Source of the DNA: Candidatus Polarisedimenticolaceae bacterium
GTDB lineage: Bacteria; Acidobacteriota; Polarisedimenticolia; Polarisedimenticolales; DASRJG01
Length of the DNA: 64,000 nt
NCBI GenBank assembly: GCA_036275915.1
Contig: DASUCV010000022.1
Location: forward strand, 372,001 to 436,000
Reading direction: 5' to 3'
The translations under genes and the position numbers were made by a program. Under the pieces are notes generated by a model. That model was not told the origin of the DNA. It saw only the letters and a list, made by a program, of their open reading frames with translations, and did no database searches. Of this stretch, positions 24,981 to 33,675 are shown one piece after another. Position 1 is the stretch's first letter. Each line of letters begins with the position of its first letter.

Positions 24981-27900
24981 TCAGTAGTGAAACCGCTGCA
25001 CCTGCACCCCTCCCGGCCCGTACGTCCACCCGGTCCGCGTCGCGGGATCGAGCTGGATCCCACGCTCGTTGCCGACGAAGCCGTTGTTGCCGAACAGCTG
25101 CGCCAGGTAGTTGAACGTCGGCAGGATGCTGATCGGGCTGCCCGAGCTGGAATTGAACACCCCGATCGCGCTCATCGCGTTGTTGTCGACCAGATAGCTG
25201 TCCTGCGCGACGAAGCCGGCGATGAAGAGGCCGTTCCTCGTATCGACGACCGGAAAGAGCGGCGAGCGCGGGCCGAGCCCGGCGAGCGGCGAGGTGTGCA
25301 GCGATCCCTGGTCGAACGTCTGGAGCTGTGCCGGAGGGAACAGCCGCGGGAACGCGAACATCGGCCCGATCGTCAGATAGCCACGCCGGCCCGCATTGTC
25401 CGCCGCGAGGCCCGAGACGCAGTTCTGGACCGTCGCGACCGGCGACGCCGACTTCTGGTCGAGATCGACCGCCCCGGCGAACGTGTCGAAGAACATGCAC
25501 AGATCGCCCCAGACCATCGAGGCCAGGAGGGCGTGGCCGGACGCCGCGTCGACGTCGAGTGTGGTGAACGTCCCGCGGTCGTCGGTGCCGGCGTCGGCGA
25601 AGATGGCCGCGTCGAGCGTTCCCGTGTCGGTGTGGAACGGGAGGACGTTGTCGGAAAAGTCGTTGCCGCTCCACGCGAGGAGCGCCGCGCGATGCCGGCT
25701 CGAGTCGACGCGTCCTCCGATGATCGAGAAATCGGTGCCGGCATCGACGGGGACGCTCGCCAGCTTGTTCCCGGTCAGCGAGTCGAACGACTCGACGTTC
25801 TGCAGCGTGCCGAACCAGTCGTACCGGATCGTCACGGTGCGGTGCAGCGACGTGTCGCTGCCGAACATGTAATAGATGGACTGGCCCGAGGGATCGTCGG
25901 CGATCGGAGCGCCGTAAAGACCTTGCCCCTGGTCGTACCGCAGGAGCGCGCTGTCGGCGAGGTTGCCGAAGGCATCGAACCCGGCGGTCGCGACGATCGA
26001 TCCGCCTCCCGGCACGACGTCGAAGTCGTTGATCGTCGCGCCGCCTGGCGTCAGACCGTCGTCGAACTCGAGGCCGGAGACCGCGGACGCTGATCCGACG
26101 ACGGCACCCTTGGCCCCGGTCGCCAGGATCCGCGCGGAGTACATGAGGGAAGACGGCAAGCCGAGCGCCGCCGCGTCGAGGGTCGTCGTTCCGGACACAC
26201 CGGGCAGCGGCCGCCAGAGTGTCGAGCCCGCGTCGACGCCGTCGTTGTCCCGGCGGTCGCCGTTCTGGTTGGTGAAGGTGTTGATCGACCCGTAGAGCGT
26301 CTGCCCCGGGGCCGAGATCTCCAGTACCGCACCCGTCGCCCCGGCGATCTTGCTCGCATCCCACTGCACGGAGAACTGCGGCGCTGCGCGTGAGACCGTC
26401 GCGTTGTAGGTAGGCGTGCCTCCTGCAACCGTCAGGATGGGAGCCGGCGGGCGCGCATCGCCCGACGCGGCCACGACGCGGATCGGGACGAACCAGCCGT
26501 AGACCCCTTCCACCGAGTCTTGCTGAATGCCGATGCCGTAGAGCCCCGCACCCCCGGTGAACGCATCGGCGGGCACCGTCACTTGCGTGTCGCTGGCGCT
26601 GATCGGGATGATCCGCTCGTTGCGGAACAGGGGCGCGGCCGCCGGGCTCCAGTGATCGACCGACGAGACGATGAGCCGCGGCTTGTTCACCTGACGGACG
26701 TGGGTCAGGTCGTACGTCACCTTGAACGGCTTCCCTGCGGTCGCCACGGCGGGCCCGACCGGCGGCAACGCATCGGAGTAGGTTCCGTCGGTCGGTCCGA
26801 AGGTGAGGGTCACGCCACGCGAAGCGGCTACGTTCTGGCCGCTGCGGATCTGGAAGTTGACCGGCACGTTCCGCGGATTCGTGGAGACGACGGGGAGCCC
26901 TGCCGCCGCGAGGATCTGCGACGGGACGAGCCGGAAGGACGGGCTCGTGCTCTTGAACGTCTGCTGCCCGATCGTCAGCACGTAGGTCGGGTTCGAGACC
27001 GCGCCTCTGGCGACGACGTCCGCCGCGATCGTGATCGGACCGGTCAGGTTCTGGCCCGACGGTGGCTCGAAGTCCATCGGCGGGCCGGCCAGATCGATGG
27101 CGCCCGGATCGGTCGCCTCGGTGAACGTGGCGCCGAGATCGCTGAGCGCCTGCCGGTGCGCGACGGACAGCCGCACGATCGACGCCGCGGCGTCGGCGCC
27201 GAGGATCGACTCGACGGCGGCGGTGACGTCGATCTGGCTGCCGACGGAGATCGGGACCACCGACTGCGGCGGGTTCGGCAAGCTCTTCCCCGTCCGCGCG
27301 AGAACGTCGCGGACCTGCGCGGGCGTCAATGGCCGGCCGGCGAGCCGCGCGCTCTGGATGGCGACGGCCGCCGCCGCGGCGACCATCGGCGTCGAGGCCG
27401 ACGTTCCACCGTTGAGGACGGGGATCACGGCGCTCGGGGGACAATCGATCCCGTCGCAGGAGTGCACGAACGCGGGGATGTTGTCGCTGGCGGCGGCGAG
27501 GTTCACGCGCGTTCCGAAGCCGCTCGAAAACCCGGTCGAGCCGTTGTAGCGGGTCGCGGGAAACTGTCCGGCCCCGCTGAAGATGTCGTCGAGCGTCGAG
27601 CCGCCGACGTCCAAGCTTCCGCTGTCGTCGAGACGCGAGGGGGCGGTCGACGCCGCGATCTGATCGACCGACGTCGGACTCGATCCCGCGGTCGGGAGAT
27701 CGGTCGGGGCGCTGCCGCCGTCGGGACCGATGGCGGCGGGCGTGAACGCACGGGTGCCGTCGTTCGCGGAGATGCAGACCACGATCCCGAGGTCATTCAC
27801 GATCGATCGCACCGCCGCGCGGACGACCGGATCGTCCTCGAGGTAGCGGGCCGGGAACCCGGTGGTATCGAAGCCGAAGCCGAGGCTGGCGGTGATCACG

Positions 27901-29159
27901 TCGGGCCGCGGCTGCTGGTGGGCGGCGGCGACGATCGCCGAGAGGATGTTCGCGATCGTCGGCTCTTCGGGAACGATCAAGCGGTACTGGGCGCCGGGCG
28001 CGATGCCGAGCAGGTCGGTCAGCCCGCTGCCCGTCGCCTCAGGACGTTGCCGGTCGTGCGGAAGCGGAGCCATCACGGCGAAATCGAGCAGCACTTCGCT
28101 CAGGAACGGGTCGACGAATTCCACCTGCGCCACGGGGTCGAGCGTTCCGTCGAGCGCCGCGCCCCACGCCGGGATGAGCGGCATCGAGGGAATGTCCAGG
28201 TAGCGCTGCCCTCCGGTCACGACGGTCGTCGGCCCGAAGTTCTGGACGTAGAAGTCCCCCGCGTCCGCCATCGACTGGTCGGTGAGATCGCCGATCGAGA
28301 CGTTCGTGACGATCACGCCGTCGCCGGGGAGCGCGCCGTAGCGGCGGCCGAGGATGTCGAACGCGCCGACCGCGTTCACGCCGCCCGCATTGAGGTGCGC
28401 CTGGAACGACGACGCGAGACCGTAGTTCACGGGAACGGTCGCCGCGCGCGGCGCGGCGAACGTCTCCGGCGGAGCGCTCGTGGAGCGAGCGCGGTCCGCG
28501 ACCCACGCAGGGATCGTGTGCGGCTCGAGCGCCATCGACGAGACGATCCAGTTCGGACCGGCGTACGCGATCCCGGGCGCACCGCGCAGCTTCTCGGCGG
28601 CGGCCTGGGGATCCGCCGCGGTCGTGCGCACGACGAAGAACCGGGAGAGATCGAGGCTCGGGCTCGCGCTCGTCTTCGTGGAATTCCCGGCGACGAGCGG
28701 CCGCGCGGAGATCGCGCCCACGCCGCGGAGGGCGTCATCGGCGGCAGGGTCGCCGGTGAGAGCGTCCACCTTGCCGGTCGCCGGATGCTCGAGCGCGACG
28801 AGCAGCTCGCCCGGCACGAACCGGCCGCGCTCCGGCAGCGAAGCGCGCTTGACGATCGATCGCGCGTCGGGCCCGAAGCCGCCCATCGCCGACCGGCCCG
28901 CCGGCCGCATCATCGTGATGGGATGCATCCGCCCGTTCGCGTCGGTGCGCGCGCCGAAGCCGTCGGCGCCCAGCGTCACGGTCGAGCCGTCGTAGAGACG
29001 GAAGGTGTCCCCGGTCGTCGCCGCGACGCCTCCGGCGCGACGGGCGACCGCCTTTTGCGCCGGGCCGCTCGGCACCGCCGCCGGTGCGGGTGCCGACGTG
29101 AGCACGAGGCCCGAGATCATAGCCAGCGAGAACACGACGCGCGGCGAGCACGTTGCCAT
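24981..29159 (-). CDS. Large secreted subtilase-like (S8 fold) protein with degenerate active site
   Basis: A 1392-residue exported protein. The start at 29159 follows a GGGGG ribosome-binding site and begins a signal peptide. Residues about 130-220 look like an inhibitor-I9-type prodomain. The S8 domain spans about 260-660: GDGVIVTNVSIGDLTD stands where subtilases have the Asp-Thr-Gly motif, ATGSGLTDLLGIAPGAQ where they have His-Gly-Thr, DVITASLGFGF near 430, and an intact serine motif NGGTSASTPMVAAAA near 595-610. The catalytic His therefore appears absent and the Asp displaced. The rest (about 690-1392) consists of beta-rich Ig-like and propeller-like segments. A protease role is doubtful; the fold may serve binding. 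It converges on the beta-barrel gene with the terminator between. Confidence 0.75.
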   Translation of the reverse strand: MATCSPRVVFSLAMISGLVLTSAPAPAAVPSGPAQKAVARRAGGVAATTGDTFRLYDGSTVTLGADGFGARTDANGRMHPITMMRPAGRSAMGGFGPDARSIVKRASLPERGRFVPGELLVALEHPATGKVDALTGDPAADDALRGVGAISARPLVAGNSTKTSASPSLDLSRFFVVRTTAADPQAAAEKLRGAPGIAYAGPNWIVSSMALEPHTIPAWVADRARSTSAPPETFAAPRAATVPVNYGLASSFQAHLNAGGVNAVGAFDILGRRYGALPGDGVIVTNVSIGDLTDQSMADAGDFYVQNFGPTTVVTGGQRYLDIPSMPLIPAWGAALDGTLDPVAQVEFVDPFLSEVLLDFAVMAPLPHDRQRPEATGSGLTDLLGIAPGAQYRLIVPEEPTIANILSAIVAAAHQQPRPDVITASLGFGFDTTGFPARYLEDDPVVRAAVRSIVNDLGIVVCISANDGTRAFTPAAIGPDGGSAPTDLPTAGSSPTSVDQIAASTAPSRLDDSGSLDVGGSTLDDIFSGAGQFPATRYNGSTGFSSGFGTRVNLAAASDNIPAFVHSCDGIDCPPSAVIPVLNGGTSASTPMVAAAAAVAIQSARLAGRPLTPAQVRDVLARTGKSLPNPPQSVVPISVGSQIDVTAAVESILGADAAASIVRLSVAHRQALSDLGATFTEATDPGAIDLAGPPMDFEPPSGQNLTGPITIAADVVARGAVSNPTYVLTIGQQTFKSTSPSFRLVPSQILAAAGLPVVSTNPRNVPVNFQIRSGQNVAASRGVTLTFGPTDGTYSDALPPVGPAVATAGKPFKVTYDLTHVRQVNKPRLIVSSVDHWSPAAAPLFRNERIIPISASDTQVTVPADAFTGGAGLYGIGIQQDSVEGVYGWFVPIRVVAASGDARPPAPILTVAGGTPTYNATVSRAAPQFSVQWDASKIAGATGAVLEISAPGQTLYGSINTFTNQNGDRRDNDGVDAGSTLWRPLPGVSGTTTLDAAALGLPSSLMYSARILATGAKGAVVGSASAVSGLEFDDGLTPGGATINDFDVVPGGGSIVATAGFDAFGNLADSALLRYDQGQGLYGAPIADDPSGQSIYYMFGSDTSLHRTVTIRYDWFGTLQNVESFDSLTGNKLASVPVDAGTDFSIIGGRVDSSRHRAALLAWSGNDFSDNVLPFHTDTGTLDAAIFADAGTDDRGTFTTLDVDAASGHALLASMVWGDLCMFFDTFAGAVDLDQKSASPVATVQNCVSGLAADNAGRRGYLTIGPMFAFPRLFPPAQLQTFDQGSLHTSPLAGLGPRSPLFPVVDTRNGLFIAGFVAQDSYLVDNNAMSAIGVFNSSSGSPISILPTFNYLAQLFGNNGFVGNERGIQLDPATRTGWTYGPGGVQVQRFHY

Positions 29160-29318
29160 GGGACGCCCCCTTGAGTCTTCGAATCGACCTTGCGCCAATG
29201 ATTACGCGCCACATGACCCGCGCGTTTCCTCAAGACTGTACGCCGGTCGCCCGCCCTCGGCCATGAGCGAACGGGACTGGGGTAGGATCTCGCGGTCCGT
29301 CATGGACGGGAGGAAACG

Positions 29319-29897
29319 ATGACCTATCGGATTGTGGCTTTCTCCGCGCTCGCCGCCGTTGCCGCCGCGGGGGGGCTCCATGCCGCCGACGCGAAGCACA
29401 CCGGCGCGTTCGAGCAGCTCGTCTCGGTCACGGCGAAGGTGGAGGCGATCGACCCGGCCAAGCGTGAGGTGACCCTGAAGGGGCCTCTCGGCAACGTCGA
29501 GACGGTCGTCGTCGACGACAGCGTGAAGCGTCTCGACGAGATCAAAGTCGGCGACGAGGTGACGGCGAAGTACTACATCGGCATCGCCGCCGAGCTGCGT
29601 GCGCCGACGGACGCGGAGAAGGCGCAGCCGTACGTCGTGATGAACGACACCGCGAAGACGCCGAAGGGCGAAGCGCCCGGCGCCGGCGTCGCGCGGACCG
29701 TGCGCGTGGTCGCGACCATCGAGGGATTGGATCGTCCTTCGCAGACGGTCACTCTCAGAGGACCCAAGGGGAGGTACCTCACCGTCCGCGTCCAGGATCC
29801 GGCCGTTCTCTTGAAGCCGCACATCGGAGACACGGTCATCGTGACCGCCGCCGAGGCTCTGGCCGTCTCCGTCGAGAAGGTTCCGCCCTCCAAGTAA
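29319..29897 (+). CDS. Periplasmic protein with two OB/DUF5666-like repeats
   Basis: A 192-residue exported protein of unknown function with signal peptide ending LHAADA. Two similar halves are visible: VTAKVEAIDPAKREVTLKGP followed by KVGDEVTAKYYIG, and VVATIEGLDRPSQTVTLRGP followed by HIGDTVIVTAAEA. This is a duplicated small beta-barrel of the type seen in DUF5666-like envelope proteins. GGGAGG precedes the start. The stop codon overlaps the ATG of the M28 peptidase by one base (TAATG), so the two are co-translated. Confidence 0.7.
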   Translation: MTYRIVAFSALAAVAAAGGLHAADAKHTGAFEQLVSVTAKVEAIDPAKREVTLKGPLGNVETVVVDDSVKRLDEIKVGDEVTAKYYIGIAAELRAPTDAEKAQPYVVMNDTAKTPKGEAPGAGVARTVRVVATIEGLDRPSQTVTLRGPKGRYLTVRVQDPAVLLKPHIGDTVIVTAAEALAVSVEKVPPSK

Positions 29898-31111
29898 TGC
29901 CGGCCACCCTTTTCCTCGCCGCGGCCCTGTCCGTTCCGACGCCCAAGGCGGACGACGTCCGAGCCATCGACGAATCGCTCGTCGCGTGCGGCACGCGCCA
30001 CACGATCTCGAGCTCGTCGGACCCCAAGCGCGGCATCGGCTGCGCGCGGGACAAGATCGCCGCGTACTTCAAGGAGTCGGCCAAGGTGGATCCCGACGCG
30101 AAAGTCGTCGTCGACCACTTCGAGACCTCGGGCGAGCGAACGGGAGGGAAGACGATCGGTCTCGACAACGTCTACCTCGTCCTTCCGGGCCACGATCCCT
30201 CTCTCAGGTCGACGGTGTTCGTGGTCTCGGGGCACTACGACTCGCGCTGCACCGACGTCATGGACGCGGCCTGCGATGCTCCCGGTGCGGACGACGACGG
30301 GTCCGGCACGACGGTCGCGATGGAGGCGGGGCGCCTCCTCGCTGGACGTCCGCGCCGCGCGACGCTCGTCCTCGCCGCGCTCGCGGGCGAGGAGCAGGGG
30401 CTCTTCGGCGGGAAGCGTCTCTTCGAGTGGGTGAAGACCGAGGGGTACACGGTCGGCGGAGTCTTGAACAACGACATCGTCGGCGCGATCAACGGTGCCT
30501 CGGACAAACGGATGCGGCTCTACTGCGGCGACGACGACAAGGCGCCCGCGCGGCAGCTCGGGGTCTGGCTCGACGAGTTTGCGGGTCGCGACCTCATCCG
30601 GCTCATCTTCCGGAAGGACCGCTTCGGACGTGGGGGCGACCACCTGCCCTTTCTCGAGGGCGGCTTTCCGGCGGTGCGCTTCACCGAGCCGCGCGAAGAC
30701 TACCGGCACGAGCACCAGAATCTTCGCGTCGAGGGCGGCGTCACGTACGGCGACAATCTCGAGTTCGTCGACTTCAAGTTCGTCGCCAGGGTCGCGCACG
30801 TGAACGCCGAATCGGCGCTGCGCCTCGCGAACGCGCCCGCGCCGCCGACCTCGGCCTACGCGACGGGGATCGTCAAGCAGGATTCGACCGTGACGTTCGA
30901 AGCACCGGACGACGCGCAGAGAGCGTCGTTCGAGGTCCTCTCGCGGGCGACGACCGACTTCCGGTGGACGGTGGTGAGCACGGTCGCGGCCGCCGGACCC
31001 GTGACGATCCCGGCCCGCACGATCGACGACGTTGAGTTCGCGGTCCGCTCGGTCGGAAAGAACGGCGAGCGCTCCATTGCGATGCCGGCTGCGGCGCGCA
31101 GCAAACCTTAG
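29897..31111 (+). CDS. M28 family zinc aminopeptidase
   Basis: A 404-residue peptidase with the complete M28 set of di-zinc ligands: His-Tyr-Asp in SGHYDSRCTD (about residue 113), Asp in GADDDGSGT (about 133), Glu-Glu in LAGEEQGLFG (about 165, catalytic base and ligand), Asp in NNDIVGAING (about 195), and the final His in YRHEHQNLRV (about 275). The N-terminus is short and hydrophobic without the usual basic start, so export is likely but not certain. A C-terminal beta domain (about 310-404) follows the catalytic domain. It is translationally coupled to the upstream periplasmic protein by a 1-nt overlap. Confidence 0.9.
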   Translation: MPATLFLAAALSVPTPKADDVRAIDESLVACGTRHTISSSSDPKRGIGCARDKIAAYFKESAKVDPDAKVVVDHFETSGERTGGKTIGLDNVYLVLPGHDPSLRSTVFVVSGHYDSRCTDVMDAACDAPGADDDGSGTTVAMEAGRLLAGRPRRATLVLAALAGEEQGLFGGKRLFEWVKTEGYTVGGVLNNDIVGAINGASDKRMRLYCGDDDKAPARQLGVWLDEFAGRDLIRLIFRKDRFGRGGDHLPFLEGGFPAVRFTEPREDYRHEHQNLRVEGGVTYGDNLEFVDFKFVARVAHVNAESALRLANAPAPPTSAYATGIVKQDSTVTFEAPDDAQRASFEVLSRATTDFRWTVVSTVAAAGPVTIPARTIDDVEFAVRSVGKNGERSIAMPAAARSKP

Positions 31112-31129
31112 GTTCGTCAGAGTAGGCGC

Positions 31130-32773
31130 ATGACCGAGCCGTCGATCGGCACCGCGCGCTCGACGTGGAGTCCTCTGACGCATCGCGTCTTCCGGGCGCT
31201 CTGGATCGCCTCGACCGCTTCGCACGTCAGCTCGTACATGTCGGACGTGGCCCAGGGGTGGCTGATGTCGTCGCTCACCCCGTCCCCGCTCGTCGTGTCC
31301 CTCCTGGTCACCGCCGAGAGCTTGCCGTTCTTCATGCTCGGCCTTCCCGCCGGCGCTCTCGCGGACATCGTCGATCGCCGCAGGCTGCTCATGGTCACGC
31401 AGCTGGCGATGGCACTCGTGATGGGCGGGCTGGCCGTCGCGACGGTGCTCGGCGCCGCGTCGCCCTGGATGATGCTGGGGTTCGCGTTCGCGCTCGGCAT
31501 CGCGACGGCGTTCAACGATCCGACCTGGTACGCGGTCGTCCCCGAGATCCTCCCCAAGGAGGAGCTCGAGGCCGGCGTCACGGTGAGCGGCGTCGGCGTC
31601 AACATCGCGCGAACGCTCGGACCCGCGCTCGGCGGGTTCGTGGTGGCCGCCTTCGGCCCGGGCGGCGTCTTCGCCCTCGACGCCCTCTCGTTCTTCGGCG
31701 TCGTGGGAGTGATCCTCGCATGGCGGCGCGAGCGGTCTCGATCGCTGCTCCCGGCGGAGCGCATGCTCGGCGCCATCCGTGCGGGGCTGCGGTTCGCGCG
31801 CTACTCGGATGCGCTGCGCCGCGTGCTCTTCGCCACGTTCCTGTTCATGGCGTGCGGCGGCGGCATCATGGGATTGATGCCGGTCCTGGGGCGCGAGACG
31901 GGACACGGCGCGATCGGATTCGGATCCCTGCTCGGCTCGCTCGGCGTCGGGGCCGTGGCCGGCGCCGCATTGCTGCCGCGGGTACGATCGCGCACCTCGT
32001 TCGCGACGCTCGTCGCCGCGGGATCCGTGACGTTCGCGGGCGTCGCCTTCACGGCCTCGATGTCCCGCACGCTCGCCGTCCTCTGCCCCGTCATGCTCCT
32101 CGGCGGTGTCGCCTGGATCTCGGTGCTCTCGACCCTCATCCTCGGAGCCCAACAAGCGGCGCCACCGTGGGTCAGAGCGCGCGCGCTCGCCGTGTACCTG
32201 ATCGTGTTTCAAGCCGGGATCGCCGGAGGAAGCGCGCTGTGGGGCTTCGTCGCGTCGCGTCGCGGATTGAGCGCCGCGTACATCGGCATCGCCGCCGGAC
32301 TTCTCCTCGGCGCGGCGGCCGCGGTCCGGCTCCGGGGCATCGCGGGAGCGGCGATCGACTTCACGCCGGCGCGGCACTGGGCCGACCCCGTCGTGGCCGG
32401 GGACCCTTCGCTCGAGGGGGGACCGGTCATGGTCCAGGTGGAGTACGTCGTCGATGCGTCGCGCACGGACGAATTCCGGTCGATCGTGGCCGAGCTCGGC
32501 CGGAGCCGGAGGCGCGACGGCGCGATCGAATGGTGGTTGTTCCAGGACACGGCAGAGCCGTCGCGCTTCGTCGAGACCTGGATCGAGGAGACCTGGGCAG
32601 ATCACCTTCGCAGTCACGAACGCGTGTCGGTCGCCCACCAGGCAGTCGAGCAGCGGGTCCGCGACCTGACCCGCGGCGGATCGGCGATCACGACGCGGCA
32701 CTTCATCACGCCCGAGTCGCCGCGATCGGCAGCGGCAGCGGTGCGCGCCGTCGAGCAGCGAACCGGATGCTGA
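31130..32773 (+). CDS. MFS exporter of the MFS_3/EntS type with C-terminal ABM-like domain
   Basis: A 547-residue inner-membrane transporter. The first 415 residues hold about 11-12 transmembrane helices with MFS loop motifs (GLPAGALADIVDRRRLL between helices 2 and 3; FNDPTWYAVVPEILPKEEL). This matches PF05977, which includes the enterobactin exporter EntS. Residues about 430-520 form a soluble alpha/beta domain (VMVQVEYVVDASRTDEF, WWLFQDTAEPSRFVETW, DHLRSHERV) resembling an antibiotic-biosynthesis-monooxygenase dimeric barrel, a fusion common in this family. The substrate is unknown; no siderophore genes adjoin it. Confidence 0.88.
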   Translation: MTEPSIGTARSTWSPLTHRVFRALWIASTASHVSSYMSDVAQGWLMSSLTPSPLVVSLLVTAESLPFFMLGLPAGALADIVDRRRLLMVTQLAMALVMGGLAVATVLGAASPWMMLGFAFALGIATAFNDPTWYAVVPEILPKEELEAGVTVSGVGVNIARTLGPALGGFVVAAFGPGGVFALDALSFFGVVGVILAWRRERSRSLLPAERMLGAIRAGLRFARYSDALRRVLFATFLFMACGGGIMGLMPVLGRETGHGAIGFGSLLGSLGVGAVAGAALLPRVRSRTSFATLVAAGSVTFAGVAFTASMSRTLAVLCPVMLLGGVAWISVLSTLILGAQQAAPPWVRARALAVYLIVFQAGIAGGSALWGFVASRRGLSAAYIGIAAGLLLGAAAAVRLRGIAGAAIDFTPARHWADPVVAGDPSLEGGPVMVQVEYVVDASRTDEFRSIVAELGRSRRRDGAIEWWLFQDTAEPSRFVETWIEETWADHLRSHERVSVAHQAVEQRVRDLTRGGSAITTRHFITPESPRSAAAAVRAVEQRTGC

Positions 32774-32898
32774 GGGCGGGTTAGATCCGCGATTTTTGGC
32801 GAAGTCGGGAACCAAGAGCCGCCGTTTTCCCGGGTTACGAATCTCGATATCGAACCGGCGCTCGATGCACCGTACATGCTTCCGAGAGAGGCCTGTGC

Positions 32899-33672
32899 GT
32901 GCGGGAGCTCAGCGACAAGCAAGTCCGAGAGTTCTTCGAAGACGGATTCGTCGTCGTGCCCCAGGTGTTCTCGGCGCGGGAAGTGGCGTACATGCAGAGC
33001 GCGTTCGATCGCCTCGAACGCCTGGCGCAGCAGCTCGCGGCGCCCACGATGCTTCGCGGCTCGCAATTCGTCGTCGAGCGAACCTCAGGGGACGTGCCGC
33101 GCGTTCGCATTCACCGGATCGTCTGGTGTGGCGCGGCCGCGCCCGTGCTCTCGTATTTCGGGTGCGACCAACGTCTCGTCCACTTCGCCGCCCAGCTGCT
33201 CGGGTCGAGCACCATGAGCCAGCTCATCAACCAGGCGCACTTCAAGCTTCCGGGCGATGGAGTCTCGTTCCCCTGGCATCAGGACAGCACCCACCGCCGG
33301 TACGGCCAGGCCGAGTGGTGCGATGTGAACGGCCGCGGCAGCTACGTTCAGATCGCGACGGCGCTCGATGACGTCACGGCGGAGAGCGGCCCGATCGAGT
33401 TCATCCGTGGCAGCGGCCGCCTGGGCCACCTCGGCCTCACGGACGGCGCACTTCCGTCGACCGTCGATCCGTCACAGGCGGTGGCGCCCACGCCGCGCGC
33501 GGGAGACGTGATCCTCTTCGGGCCGTACACGATCCACCGCAGCCTGCCCAATCGTTCGGCCCATCCGCGACGCACGTTCATCAACGGCTTCGCCTATCCG
33601 GGCGCCAACTCGCGGGTCTACCCCGGCGAAGGCGCGGGCCGGCTGCTGACCGTCGAAGGCGACGCCGCGTAA
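32899..33672 (+). CDS. Phytanoyl-CoA dioxygenase (PhyH) family protein
   Basis: A 257-residue non-heme Fe(II)/2-oxoglutarate oxygenase. The iron ligands are His and Asp in FPWHQDSTH (about residues 126-131) and the distal His in YTIHRSLPNRS (about 212), followed by RRTFINGFAYPGAN with an Arg suited to binding 2-oxoglutarate. The start is GTG at 32899 after GAGAGAGG. The substrate cannot be predicted; bacterial members hydroxylate lipids, amino acids or natural products. It converges on the PhoD gene with only 3 bp between stops. Confidence 0.88.
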   Translation: MRELSDKQVREFFEDGFVVVPQVFSAREVAYMQSAFDRLERLAQQLAAPTMLRGSQFVVERTSGDVPRVRIHRIVWCGAAAPVLSYFGCDQRLVHFAAQLLGSSTMSQLINQAHFKLPGDGVSFPWHQDSTHRRYGQAEWCDVNGRGSYVQIATALDDVTAESGPIEFIRGSGRLGHLGLTDGALPSTVDPSQAVAPTPRAGDVILFGPYTIHRSLPNRSAHPRRTFINGFAYPGANSRVYPGEGAGRLLTVEGDAA

Positions 33673-33675
33673 GCC

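Noticed and set aside
26520-29174. An 884-codon plus-strand frame opposite the subtilase-like gene
   Set aside because: Arg-rich shadow composition and no motifs; the minus-strand frame has a signal peptide and S8 features.
31130-32773. EntS-like exporter as evidence of a siderophore cluster
   Set aside because: No biosynthetic, receptor or ABC uptake genes are adjacent; PF05977 exporters have varied substrates.
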